Shown: positions 18,475 to 28,541 of the stretch, piece after piece
Layout of the letters: each line of letters begins with the position of its first letter
How positions within the stretch are numbered: the first letter of the stretch is position 1
Assembly (NCBI GenBank): GCA_003116975.1
Contig: BGKB01000026.1
Coordinates: 124,001-188,000, forward strand
Source of the DNA: Aurantiochytrium sp. KH105
Lineage: Eukaryota; Sar; Bigyra; Thraustochytrida; Thraustochytriidae
Reading direction: 5' to 3'
Length of the DNA stretch: 64,000 bases
The notes under the pieces: model-generated
The model's input: only the letters and a program-made list of their open reading frames with translations
Databases searched by the model: none
What the model was told of the DNA's origin: nothing
Translations under genes and position numbers: made by a program

Positions 18475-19170
18475 TTATGAAGCTGCAGTGAGGCGCCATA
18501 CGATGAAAAGAAAGATGCAAGTAGCTGCCATGCCACCATAAACGAGAAGCGCGTCACCCTTTTCCCTTCGGTCAATCACATTGAGCAAGGAATCAGAAAG
18601 ACCAAGGACTTGGGCAATATTCTGCAGCTTGGAGTGCGCGCCCATAAGCTTGCTGCGCTGCTGCTGAAGGTTGTCGAGGACACTATAGGCAACATTGATG
18701 GTCTGGTCAGCAATGTTGTGCGAATTATTGAGCGAGTCCCGCTCCTGGTGATAGTCTCCAATAAGATTGAGAACGCCGTCGGCATCGTTGGATCGGTTGC
18801 CAAAGAGCTGGTCTCGCTGCTGCTGCTGGTAAGAGAGGCGGTCGTAGCGCTGTTTTTTGCTTTCCAACACCCCGTTGAATTCGCTCAGTCGCTGCCTATA
18901 CGTATGGACACGTTTACCCATGATGGCGCGCTGCTGCTGATCCCGCTCGGCCTCGAGAAGGTGGCCCATCTGGTCCAGCACACGTACAAAATCCTGCAGT
19001 TTGCGTTCGATTTCCCCAAAGCTTTCTTCGTCTCGCTTGGGCGCCGCCACCTCGTTGCGGACCTCGGGATGAAGGAGCGCCTCCAGCTCGAATTGCATCC
19101 GCGTCGCATCAATGTTCAGGCTGCTCAGCGACGCCGCGGCCGGTCGCGCGCGCAGTTGTGCGGTCGCCAT
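18475..19170 (-). CDS. GOSR2: Membrin/GOSR2-type Qb-SNARE (ER-Golgi)
   Basis: A tail-anchored Golgi SNARE used in ER-to-Golgi and intra-Golgi fusion. The 231-residue product starts MATAQLRARPAAA; the open frame continues upstream to 19290 through Arg/Ser-rich, probably untranslated sequence. After an N-terminal helical region there is a SNARE motif (about residues 135-205: ERDSLNNSHNIADQTINVAY, LDNLQQQRSKLMGAHSKLQ), then IAQVLGLSDSLLNVIDRREKG and a C-terminal hydrophobic anchor (LLVYGGMAATCIFLFIVW). The IAQVLGLSDSLLNVI stretch before the anchor fits membrin/Bos1 better than GOS28. Length is normal for the family. Confidence 0.82.
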   Translation of the reverse strand: MATAQLRARPAAASLSSLNIDATRMQFELEALLHPEVRNEVAAPKRDEESFGEIERKLQDFVRVLDQMGHLLEAERDQQQRAIMGKRVHTYRQRLSEFNGVLESKKQRYDRLSYQQQQRDQLFGNRSNDADGVLNLIGDYHQERDSLNNSHNIADQTINVAYSVLDNLQQQRSKLMGAHSKLQNIAQVLGLSDSLLNVIDRREKGDALLVYGGMAATCIFLFIVWRLTAAS

Positions 19171-19724
19171 CTTGCGGCTTTCTCGCCTCCTGCGAAACGT
19201 GACCACCGCTTCCGAGCGCGCGACTGGCTCTACTCCGCTCTGCTCCGCTCTGCTCTGCTCTCCACTGCGCTGCGCTGCACTGCGCCGCACTGCACTGCTC
19301 TAACCTCGACCGCGTCCGAGTCCGCGCCTCCGGTCGACTTTGCGAAGCGCCGCCGTTCGAGGTCTGCTGTCTCCAGCGCGACGTTGCGACGGTCGATGAG
19401 GTGGTCCCACGCTGTCACCATCAGGCTGCCTCACCGTGCTGAAGCGACGGCCCAACAGAGCCCACAACGTGCGAATCACACGCGTTCACATCTCGGCAAA
19501 AGAATGCAATCTCATGCGGACTTTGCTTCATGCAACATGGGTTCGCATGCGCGCGCGAATCCAGAGACAGCGACGACGAGGAGACGCGGGTTCCATTCCG
19601 CTACTACATTCCAGCCAAGGCCGAATAAGTAAGTTCGATGATGATTTGGTTTGCCAAGATACGAATGGACTGAGCACGGCGCGGTTGACTTGCACGGCGC
19701 ACGCCTTCACGCGGAGAGATCTCG
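19171..19724. other. Divergent intergenic region with CT/GC-rich imperfect repeats
   Basis: Between the divergent membrin and 19725 genes. At about 19234-19302 there is an imperfect repeat of ctccgctctg / ctgcgctgcactg units. No gene is seen; it presumably holds both promoters. Confidence 0.5.
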
Positions 19725-22097
19725 ATGCAGCACGCATTTGCGGAGGCGGAGGAGCGATGCTCGCGCTTCGACGGCCGCGCAGCGTCTGCGCGTGCTCTGG
19801 TCCGCAAACTCAGGGAAATCGTGGCCCAGATTCATGCTCTTCATCAGACCGCGCCCCCGTCGACACTCCTCGAGCCGCTGGCGACCAAGGTTCTTCCGGC
19901 TCTTGGCGATACGCAACAGGATAGAAATCTGGCACGCTTTGTTTTTCTACTTCTTGGCATCGGCGTTGAGGCATTGCCGCAGCCAAGCGTCGTTGACGAC
20001 AAGGAAACCACAGAGAAAAGCAACGCCTTGGAGATCGTGAAAACACTCGAGCACGCGCTGGTCAATCAAGAGCTCGGCCTTAACAGCCCCGAGTGGCGTC
20101 GTGCTGCGGCCCTACGGCTCTTTGCGCGTCTTGCAAAGGCTAAAGCGCGCATAGTTGCTGGATCGGCTCACGCGACAGTCAATGCGTCAAGTGCTTTACG
20201 AGGACCTATCGTTGCAGCCGCTGTAAATAAAGCACTCGCACACCCAAGTCAAGAACTATCCGCATCACAATCTTCTTCTTCTTCTTCTTCTTCGAGGAGA
20301 TTTAACAAGCTTCTCGGACGCGGAAGTAGCTCGTCGAACGCCGATCTCAATGCAGATGGCTCCTCGGGCAATTCGAGTTCTCTTGGAGGCACAAGCAACT
20401 CGGGACGTGGCCCCGACGTGGACTTCGCAAGCATTGGCGCTGGGCCCGGAGACGAGAAACAGGATACTCTCGCTGCGTTTCCGGACGTGTCCGAGCCGCA
20501 AAAACGACGCTCTTTTTTGACTAGCAAAAGACGAAGAAGCTCGACGAGGTCAACCGGATCAAGTGGGTCAGATCGAGAAGGAACCCCAACTCTCCCCATG
20601 AAGTCCGGCTCGCAATCCCTTGCTTCAGCAACCTTTGCCGTACTCCGCGCGCTTCCGTCAGGCCATGCAGACCTTGACGCCGCCGTAGGTGTGTTAGCTT
20701 CCGGAGACGAGCAGAATGGTGCAATCGCTTGCGCCTTTCTCGCACACAGGGCGCGCCTCGACCCGGTCGCAGTCGCAGCAAGACTGTTTGCTCATATTCC
20801 TCATTGTAAACAGCCATCAGCCACGGAGCTGGTATGTCTTCATGCGGCCTCGTGCCGAGTCCGTTGGGCTGAGCTCTGTGGTATTATCGCCTCCTCGGGG
20901 AAAGTCGCTGATGGCATGACACAGACATTTTACGTCTCCTTGGCCCTTCTTGCTCGCGATCGAGGCCCGCGGCGTATTCGCTTGGCTGCAATCTCGGCGC
21001 TTGCGAGGTGCCCATGGCGATTCTGCAATACGCTTTCACTGCCTGCCTATCCGGCCACGGCATCGGAGGAGGCAGTTCTCGATTGTGTCGTACGCGAGCT
21101 CCTCGATACTTTTGTCAACCGTCCTTCTCAGGCGGCGCGATTCTGTGCATGTAAAGCGCTTTGTGCCCTTGCGCGCTCGCGTGTCATTCACGTCGCCGCG
21201 TTTGGACCCTCGATGCTGGAGACAATCAGTCTGCAAGTTCTTTGGCCGCATCTGATTGCGCTTTGCCGAACCACATCGAGTGTGGCCTTGCAGCTTGAAG
21301 CGACCAAGGCCATGATTTGGCTTGCAAACGACAAGGTAAGCCGCAGCGACGCAGGCGGGAGCTCGGGCCGCCAAATCAAGGCCCTTACGACCGGCTTTGC
21401 AAAGGACGCCATCGGCGAGGTCCTTCAAGCCCTCGAGGCTCGTGTACATTATGATCCTGGCCTAGCCTGGCTTCTTTTGGACCTCGCATACTCGCGATAT
21501 TCTAACAATCCAGAGGGCATGGGAATCAATTCTCTCTTTGAAGTATGGCGCTCATGTCTCGAACGAGCAGATGGCCCCGTAACCCATGCAGTGCTTCGGG
21601 ATCTCCTGGCACTTCTCGACCGTCCAGCAATTGCAGGATCATATGCCGCGCTCTTTGGCTTTCTTAATGAGCACATGGCTCTCTTTGCGAAACTTCAAAT
21701 CTCGGACATGCCTACGCATCACAAGAACGATGACGACATGAACAATTTAAATGGGCTCGAAGATCTTGACGACACATCGCAGCCAGCCTTTGCAAATTTC
21801 ATCTCTGGGCCGATCGGCAATATTGCACACAGACTTGTGCGAAGTGCTTTTTTTGATGCTTCAATCAAAGTGCAGCAAATATGCGCGCACGCGCTCTGCC
21901 GCCTCGCTGTGCTTTGTCCAGAGGAGAAGCATAAGGACCTCGAAAATCTTCTTCGCTACCTCGCACGACAGCAAGGGCATTTTGCCTCTTCTCTCGGGTT
22001 GCTGCAAACAACACTGGCGCTTCTGCACGCGCCTCCTGGAATTCCCGAACAACACATCTCCGCTCTCATTGATGCAACGCTACAAATCTCCAGGTAG
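19725..22097 (+). CDS. HEAT/ARM-like alpha-solenoid protein, unidentified
   Basis: A 790-residue protein made mainly of helical repeats of about 40 residues (for example HGDLD..., RIRLAAISALARCPWRFCNTL, AARFCACKALCALARSRVI, ALQLEATKAMIWLANDKV, KVQQICAHALCRLAVLCPEE), the hallmark of HEAT/ARM solenoids. A Ser/Asn/Gly-rich low-complexity loop (about residues 180-300) interrupts the N-terminal part. The last residues (LLHAPPGIPEQHISALIDATLQISR) stop right at ...CAG GTAGCC; a GT after CAG there could be a splice donor leading to another exon, so the true C-terminus is uncertain. Adaptor-like or TPLATE-like function was considered but not supported. No transmembrane segment. Confidence 0.7.
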   Translation: MQHAFAEAEERCSRFDGRAASARALVRKLREIVAQIHALHQTAPPSTLLEPLATKVLPALGDTQQDRNLARFVFLLLGIGVEALPQPSVVDDKETTEKSNALEIVKTLEHALVNQELGLNSPEWRRAAALRLFARLAKAKARIVAGSAHATVNASSALRGPIVAAAVNKALAHPSQELSASQSSSSSSSSRRFNKLLGRGSSSSNADLNADGSSGNSSSLGGTSNSGRGPDVDFASIGAGPGDEKQDTLAAFPDVSEPQKRRSFLTSKRRRSSTRSTGSSGSDREGTPTLPMKSGSQSLASATFAVLRALPSGHADLDAAVGVLASGDEQNGAIACAFLAHRARLDPVAVAARLFAHIPHCKQPSATELVCLHAASCRVRWAELCGIIASSGKVADGMTQTFYVSLALLARDRGPRRIRLAAISALARCPWRFCNTLSLPAYPATASEEAVLDCVVRELLDTFVNRPSQAARFCACKALCALARSRVIHVAAFGPSMLETISLQVLWPHLIALCRTTSSVALQLEATKAMIWLANDKVSRSDAGGSSGRQIKALTTGFAKDAIGEVLQALEARVHYDPGLAWLLLDLAYSRYSNNPEGMGINSLFEVWRSCLERADGPVTHAVLRDLLALLDRPAIAGSYAALFGFLNEHMALFAKLQISDMPTHHKNDDDMNNLNGLEDLDDTSQPAFANFISGPIGNIAHRLVRSAFFDASIKVQQICAHALCRLAVLCPEEKHKDLENLLRYLARQQGHFASSLGLLQTTLALLHAPPGIPEQHISALIDATLQISR

Positions 22098-22316
22098 CCG
22101 GAACGCCTGAACTTTTCGGAAGGCTATTTACCCACCGGCACATCTCAAGAATGTTGCAAGAGGGAGAACAAATCTGAACAATTGGACAAAATGTTTAATG
22201 CGTTCTTATTCAATTTTCATCGGAATTGTGACCGTCGTTGCCATGACCATTGCTAATTTTAGTCATCATCCTTGGCGTCGATAGAATTGATGCGGACGTG
22301 ATAGCGATGTGGACCT

Positions 22317-22380
22317 CCCTAACCCTTATTATCACCCTTGTCACCCTTATCACCCTTATCAACCTTGTCAGCCTTATCAT
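22317..22380. repeat. Imperfect (ccttatcac)n minisatellite
   Basis: About seven copies of a 9-bp unit such as cccttatca / acccttgtc in tandem, with single-base variation. Confidence 0.75.
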
Positions 22381-22559
22381 TACCTGAACCCTGGTCATGA
22401 CCATCAGCCATCTGAGCTTTATCCTCTTGATCACTCATCTTTTCTCAATCGATGCGATCGAGATCAATTGGCCTAGGCGTGGATCTTCTCTTGGCTTTGG
22501 TTGCGAAGTGATTCAAGAGTTTTCGTTTTGCGTCCGGAGTAGTCACGTTGCCAGCGCAG

Positions 22560-22683
22560 AAGGGTAAAAAAAAGAGAGGAGAAGATAGGAGGAGAGAAGA
22601 GTGCAGAGTAGAGCAGAGGACAGAGGAGAGGAGAGGAGAGGAGATAAGAAGAGAAGAGAGTAAAGAGGGGGGGGGGGGGGGGG
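22560..22683. repeat. Purine-only tract ending in a 17-G run
   Basis: Roughly 120 nt of almost pure A/G (gagaggagagg-type units) that ends in 17 consecutive G at 22667-22683. Such polypurine mirror sequence can form H-DNA and the G-run can form quadruplexes. Confidence 0.85.
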
Positions 22684-24370
22684 TCAGCCAGTGCATTTGC
22701 AGACAGGCTGTCCTGAGCAGGAAGTCTCGTTCCATCGATCGGCGGCCAGGCGATTCCGCAACCTACAGCCTCGTTTCAAGTACAATTCGCGGAAAAAAGG
22801 GGGGGGGGGGCGATCCGCTTGGCGTTCTGGATCTCCTTCAAGTTGACGGTGCCCGCACCGGCCACAAAGCCAGCTTCCGAGCGGCTCATTTCTGTCTCGA
22901 CCCTGCACGCGGACTTCGGTCTCGTTTCCCCTACACAAGCTCGGGTGCATGGGTGCACGGGCCAGAGCAGCACGCGCGACTCCTCAAGTACAGCGCGCGC
23001 AAAGGAAGTGATGTCGGCCCGACAAACCAGGACCGCGAGCGAAGGAGCAGGCAAGCCGTCCGCGCCGCCTATCCCGAGGCGACCCGTGCTTCTCGGAGAA
23101 CAGCGTTGACTTGAAGGAGGAGCTATTTTTTCAAAGGAGGTGGAGCAAAAAATTACGGAGATTTGGGCCGGAGTGGGCCCCGGGCCGGGAGTCGTGGCAC
23201 CTTAGACCATTGAACAGTTTTTTAGAGGTTTTAACATCGGTTAGAAATCGTTGGTAGCGGCCTAAAAGAATCAACTGAAGGACATTATACGCTGATCTTG
23301 AATGAAGGATTGGAGAAGGGCATCGCGCGTTTCTCCAACTTTGGCCTCTTCTAGATTGACGGCGTCAATTTAGATGTCTGCAAATGTCGAAGCGATGCCT
23401 CTCTGGACATTGTTGAGCGTAGAATGGCCAGGTTTTGGTTGCACCTTCTAATGAGCCTTGTCGATTTCGTCAGGTAGGGCAAGAAGCGCATTGATGACGC
23501 CCATGACAAAAATGCCGCGATCTTTCTTGCAATTCACACCTTGGAATCCATGACAAAGCACCAGTCCACCTTCTGCCCCAGGACGACCTTCCCGAGATTG
23601 ATGGGACAGTCACTCACTTATTGGGTGAAGTTAGAATGAGACGCAAGAGCGTTCCGCGGGTCGTATAAGAGGAGAGCATTTGATTTCAGGTCGAGACAAC
23701 TGAGGCCCCAGCAGGCTCCATGAAGGATCGGCTTGATGACAATTTCAGCTTGCCAGTCACATCGGCACTTTTATCTTTGAGCATTTTCTTGAACTCTTAC
23801 CTTCTCAAATTTACTCGCCAGACAGTTCGTTGAAGTGACAGACACGAAAATGTCTCTTCTCGAAATTGAGTCTGGCTTGTGATGCTCCCGAGCAGCCAAC
23901 ACCTTCATGAGACGTCGACGATCGTGTTGCTTCCCTTCTGGGTGGGCCCGTCACCAACGAGGTCGCGGAGAACGCTAAAGCGCAGGGTTTCGGGATCGTC
24001 AATGCGTGAGCGTGAATGAAGCGCACAGGCGGTCTTTGGAAAAGATGACAGCACCGATACCGGCCACAAGGCTAGTTTTTAATAGAGGCTCGTCACACGC
24101 AGATTAGGCCAACTATCTGCACTCGCGGCGCGTTTTCTATCATTTCCATTTTCCACCGCACGTGTGGCTCAGAAGGATCACGGGGCCGAAACAGGGTCAA
24201 GCGAGGACCGAACCGATCAAGATGCGCATGGTCGGCGCCAGAATGATCTTGCCAAGACTCCAGGAAGGAATTCCTCCGTTAGGTCGAAAGGCCTCTACCA
24301 GTCTGATGATCCGCGTTTTGGCGTATTGTAACATGAAAATTCATTTATTGATCACTCGAGTATTGGTGTG

Positions 24371-26935
24371 TCACATGTAATTGCTCCTGCGTGATGTCAA
24401 GCATGCTAAAATTTTCATGGTCTCCGTAAGAGTCTGGGAGTGGGTTCCATGCATTCGTTGACCATGCGATTGACCTTCGGAAAGGCGCTCTAGTTCTTCC
24501 AGCCTCTTCACTTGCGCTTCTGATAAAGTTGATGCGGGATGATCTTCCCCAAATCTTGCCTGTCTCACCTGAAGTACATGTTTTGCGAGAGAGAGATTTG
24601 ATGTGGCATCAGCGAGCCAGTATTGCGACGTCAAAGTGGCAATGTCCTTGTCACCAAATACGCGATTACGAATAGATATTGACTCTGTCAGAGCCGCAAT
24701 GGCTTCATTCGAGAGATCAAGCCCGAGAAGTGCTCGACCTCGCGCCAAGTGCACAAAACCGAAAAGGAAATGAACGTTGTTGCTTGGAGTGGTTTCGGAT
24801 GTCTTCTCGGCATTTTCCTGGTTCCCATGCGTCCTTAATTCGCTGCTCTCAGGCTCGTTCGTTGGTGGAAAGACTTTGGCGCAAACTTTCAAAGCAGCTT
24901 CTGCATGAAATTGCGCATCGCGAAATCTTTTCATGCTGGAGAGGACCATGGATGCGTTGCATCTGGCAAGCAAAAGAAGCGTGTTAGGTCGGTCAAGGGA
25001 GCTATCTTCTTCAATGAGATCGATGACCTTCTTCTGCTTTGTAAGAGCACTCTCAAAGAGCTTCGATATCTCCTGAGCATTCAAAACAGAGCACCCGGGG
25101 CCCTTCCGTGTTGTCACGCCTATCTCCTCATCGGTACAACCGATCCAACGTAATTCTCGCAGTATATTGGGGTGTGTTTTGTTGTAAAGACGCTTGTTGT
25201 GTTTGTGCGTATCTTGGAAAATGTCCCGAGCTGTGTTGTACTGCCCCATTTCGAAATATGTGCGACCCAGTTCATGACGCAAAGACAACCACATTTCGAC
25301 GTTCTCCGGCGGTGGACTTCTGGTTTTTGTCTCCTCCTGATCGTCCGGAGGCATCGCCTCCAACTTTGCGATTAAGGCCTCAAACGAGGTTACCGCTTCA
25401 CTGTACTCTCCATTCTCTCGATGATTCACGGCGATGGCACTTTTCACTTGGAGATCTAGTTCGTCGGTATCTTTTGAGCCGTCGATGAGGGAAGCGATTT
25501 GTGTGTGTAATTCTTGCAGCATTCTTTGGGCTTTTTTATGGTCGCCAAGCCTGCCGAAAATGGCGGATATTTGAACTTTGGTCTGCAAAATCTTAATTTG
25601 GACACCCCGATTGCTTCCTTGCTTTGCTTCTAGCTCCTTGATCACGTCTTGCAGGCAGGACAGTGCGCTTTGATCTTGGTTTAAATTGGCGAGCGTTGCT
25701 CCAATTGATTGATTCAGTCGTATGATAATTTGATCGTATGACTTGTTGCTCGAGGCTTTGTCCTTGTAGATTGCAAGAGCGCGTCTGTACATCGCCAAGG
25801 CCTCTCTGTTCTTAGCCTGGGTGGTAAGGACATACGCGAGGTTCTCGTATACCTGGGCGGCCTTGATGAGGCCACTCCGTGACAATTCATAATCAGACGC
25901 AGTACGATCTCCTGACATGAAGAGCCAATAGAGGAGCTGTTGTAGGACGACCCGGTTAAGGTCATAAAACTTGTTGGGGAGAGAATCCACCGCTTGTTTG
26001 ATCATGCTCTGATCATGTTTGTCGAAACATTTCGCCTTCTCTGTGTCCAGAGCCGAGAGGATATCAACGATGTCTTTTGGTCTTTCAAGTATGAGTTCGT
26101 TGAGCGCGTCATCTTGAGCGCTGGGAAGAATCAGGTTGAGATTTGCACCCGCTTTAGCTGCACCATAGATCTCCCAAATGCACCATAGCCGCGTTATAGC
26201 GACCGGACCCTCCCATTTGTCAAAGAAGAACAGGGCTGTGTCAAATTTCTTGATAGCTTTATGCAAGCCATCCTTGAGGAAATTTGAAGCTGCTTTGGAA
26301 ATCGTTTTACGTGCTAGAACCGGCTGGTTTGCAGAGAAGATGTCCAACCATACGTACTTCACGTTGGGCTCGTCCATGCGCAATCTTAAATTGTAAGTGT
26401 TGATCGCGTCAAGAAGGTCTGCAAATTTGCATACGTGCGCTTGGCTCACAAAAGCACCCTCATATTTTCCGCCAACGGGCGGATTCTCTTCATCCTCCTC
26501 TTGCGTCAACGTGTTCACGTAGATACTGTCAGCGTCCACGCTTGAGGAGCTAGCCTTCTGCTTCATCTCAGGCATTACCACATGATTTCCGATATCGTCG
26601 ATCGTCCAGTCGATCCTTGCCTTGATCGCAAGTTTGTTTCTCGGAATGGAGACCTTGCCAACGTAAGCGATATTTCCGGTGACTATGCCGTCTTGCTCCG
26701 AGATCTTATGCATGGTGGCTCCTTTGTTTATGGTTCTTCCGTTAAAGGAGACATATTTTCCGTGCTTATCTTTGACCTCATCTTCAACTGTAAAAAGTTG
26801 TACGTCTTTATTGAGCCTATTTTCTCGGACGCCATTCCAAATGCGTTGAAGTCTTTCAACGCTGATGCCATGGTAGCTGATGATATCTTCTTCTTCATGC
26901 TTCTTCTTGCAGGCGCTCATAGCTTTGGAGATCAT
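24371..26935 (-). CDS. TPR (kinesin-light-chain-like) protein with N-terminal WLD-type domain
   Basis: About 854 residues from the ATG at 26935 (MISKAMSACKKK); the frame stays open to 27106 without another ATG, so an upstream exon is possible. The N-terminal third contains a segment KYVWLDIFSANQ followed by TALFFFDKWEGPVAITRLWCIWEIYGAAKAG. This is the layout of the TIR-like or effector-like domain seen at the N-terminus of large TPR-protein families in stramenopiles. The rest is a run of TPR/KLC-type repeats (AQVYENLAYVLTTQAKNREALAMYRRALAIY, LRHELGRTYFEMGQYNTARDIF, ATLTSQYWLADA), ending with a charged tail. Base composition is less GC-rich than its neighbours. Function unknown; TPRs suggest scaffolding and the N-terminal domain suggests signalling or innate-defence-like roles (inference). 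Confidence 0.75.
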   Translation of the reverse strand: MISKAMSACKKKHEEEDIISYHGISVERLQRIWNGVRENRLNKDVQLFTVEDEVKDKHGKYVSFNGRTINKGATMHKISEQDGIVTGNIAYVGKVSIPRNKLAIKARIDWTIDDIGNHVVMPEMKQKASSSSVDADSIYVNTLTQEEDEENPPVGGKYEGAFVSQAHVCKFADLLDAINTYNLRLRMDEPNVKYVWLDIFSANQPVLARKTISKAASNFLKDGLHKAIKKFDTALFFFDKWEGPVAITRLWCIWEIYGAAKAGANLNLILPSAQDDALNELILERPKDIVDILSALDTEKAKCFDKHDQSMIKQAVDSLPNKFYDLNRVVLQQLLYWLFMSGDRTASDYELSRSGLIKAAQVYENLAYVLTTQAKNREALAMYRRALAIYKDKASSNKSYDQIIIRLNQSIGATLANLNQDQSALSCLQDVIKELEAKQGSNRGVQIKILQTKVQISAIFGRLGDHKKAQRMLQELHTQIASLIDGSKDTDELDLQVKSAIAVNHRENGEYSEAVTSFEALIAKLEAMPPDDQEETKTRSPPPENVEMWLSLRHELGRTYFEMGQYNTARDIFQDTHKHNKRLYNKTHPNILRELRWIGCTDEEIGVTTRKGPGCSVLNAQEISKLFESALTKQKKVIDLIEEDSSLDRPNTLLLLARCNASMVLSSMKRFRDAQFHAEAALKVCAKVFPPTNEPESSELRTHGNQENAEKTSETTPSNNVHFLFGFVHLARGRALLGLDLSNEAIAALTESISIRNRVFGDKDIATLTSQYWLADATSNLSLAKHVLQVRQARFGEDHPASTLSEAQVKRLEELERLSEGQSHGQRMHGTHSQTLTETMKILACLTSRRSNYM

Positions 26936-28541
26936 TCTCTTGTCTTGACAAGGCAGATCAAGGTACTCTCGCTCATAAATTTCGAATTTGTTTCGCTCGC
27001 GCCCCCTGCCAGACTGATTCGCCTCAAAGACGTCGACTAAGTGCTCGCTGCACGCTGTCAACTTGCATCTGTCCCGACGATAGTTCCTCCTAGTAGCCAA
27101 ATTCAAGATTGCATCAGTCGGACTGGCCGCCAGCCATTCTCTCCGACGCAGCCATGCCTTTCCACTTGAGCAACTTCCTCCCTTCCTCCCTTACCAATGC
27201 AGCGTCTGCAGAAGCAAAGTTTCGCAACTGCTCTCCAACCCCTCCTTCTCTTCCACATCCCTCCTTTCGTTCGTCACGCGCTTCTTTCTCCCTCAGGATC
27301 TGCGTGAGTCGCCCCCGCCTCCTGGCAGCTTGCGACACGGACAGCTCGGCTAAAGCTGGTGGCTGGTAAACTGGACAGGATTTTTTCCCCCGAGAATTTG
27401 TCTTCCAGTTGCAGTGCGGTTCTCCTTTTTCTCCCTCGTCTCTGCGCACCCACAGCGCGACCAGCACAGCGCGCAGTGCTGGTCGCTGATCGATGGCCAA
27501 CCACGGCCAGTAAAAACCACCTCTGGCCACTTCTGGCCAATTCGCTACCACTGCCAGCCAGCTGCAGCTGCAACTGCGTCACGATTTGCCCGTGTGCTGG
27601 CCTCGGAACCGTTTTCGCGGACAGATTTTACATGCGGTGCGCGTGCCCAGCAGCCTGTCAGCTACAGCAAGCGCGGCACGTGCAGTCCATCTCCTCACCA
27701 CAGCTGGATACCGCACACCGGCGGCACTCATTCTTCTCGCACAAAAAGGAGCCAGATATTTTTTTCGCAGCTGCAGCTGCAGCAGCCACCAGACTCAGAT
27801 CAGCCTGGCAGCGCACTCACTCTGAAGCTCGCCTAACCAGGCAGGGGAGGGGGGGGGGCGTCCAAATCCCCGTTGCCGCGTCGGGCGAAAGGCAGCTCGT
27901 GCCTGTTGCGTGCGTCTCGCAGTCGAAAGCGATTGGAAGCTGCAATCTAACTGGAATTCGGAAAGTCTGAATCAGCCACAGATGCCGGCTAGCACGCGCA
28001 GAATAGTGCGCGCGCGGATCTTGGCAGCCGTGTTGAGGGGGGGGGGGGGGCGTCCGGGACGCCCCCTCCCTCGCCCCCACTCAAAAATGGAAGGCCGCGC
28101 CGTCCCGTTGCCGCGTCGGGCAAACGCTTCAGGCCCGTCGCAGGGATCGCGTGCGTCTCGAAATCAGAGGGGAGGGGCGTTCGGGGTACCCCCTTGCTGT
28201 CGCCGTCCCGTTGCCGGCTTTAGGTGAAAGCCTTACTGTCAAGCAATCGGCCTCGGAGCGTCTCCAAATCCGAATTAAAAGCATGAGCTTGACTTGACGC
28301 CAGTTACCAGGCACAGGAGAGCGCGCACGTTGCCTACTTTTTCAGAATGTGGCCACATAAACCTTTCTCTGGCCGCCTAAAGCCTTGTCAGAAAGTGGGT
28401 CTGTTTCAGCTCTTTGCGAAGCTGTGAAGTGCCGCAAAACCTCAATCATTCGCCACGCTCATTGGCCAAGACGCGAGAGCCCTTACTGTCAATATTCTCT
28501 CGCGTAAAATCTTTTCGTGCCAACAACGCACCAACGATATC
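26936..28541. other. Intergenic region with tggcca-rich and degenerate tandem repeats
   Basis: 1.6 kb without a supported gene. It holds the open but ATG-less upstream frame of the TPR gene (to 27106), a pyrimidine-rich segment, a cluster of tggcca motifs near 27490-27540, and the tandem repeat at 27849-28230. Short open frames here are not convincing. Confidence 0.55.
27849..28230. repeat. Degenerate tandem repeat built around G-runs
   Basis: Two clear units and one partial unit share the same order of elements: a long G-run (10 G at 27849-27858; 14 G at 28037-28050), then cgtcc, then ccgttgccgcgtcgggc (near 27870 and 28105), then gtgcgtctcg (near 27910 and 28150). The third partial unit has gaggggcgttcgggg followed by cccgttgccgg near 28206. 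Confidence 0.7.

Larger units (their letters stand above)
22098..24370. other. Gene-free 2.3-kb stretch with low-complexity and G-runs
   Basis: No convincing gene. It contains an imperfect 9-bp repeat array (22317-22380), a purine tract ending in a 17-G run (22560-22683), a 12-G run at 22799-22810, and from about 23200 onward single-copy sequence with short open stretches on the minus strand interrupted by stops (for example around 23340-23560 and 23810-24030). The latter could be a decayed coding sequence, but I cannot name a family. Confidence 0.6.

Noticed and set aside
18475-19170. Assignment as GOS28 (GOSR1)
   Set aside because: The sequence before the anchor (IAQVLGLSDSLLNVI) fits membrin/Bos1 better.
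19725-22097. Assignment as TPLATE or an AP-complex large subunit
   Set aside because: Only general HEAT-like pattern is seen; no diagnostic motif supports either.
22776-23114. Open frames of about 90-190 codons on both strands
   Set aside because: They cross G-runs and purine tracts and show no recognisable family; best treated as non-coding.
22098-24370. Transposon or LTR element
   Set aside because: No terminal repeats, integrase, transposase or reverse-transcriptase motifs found.
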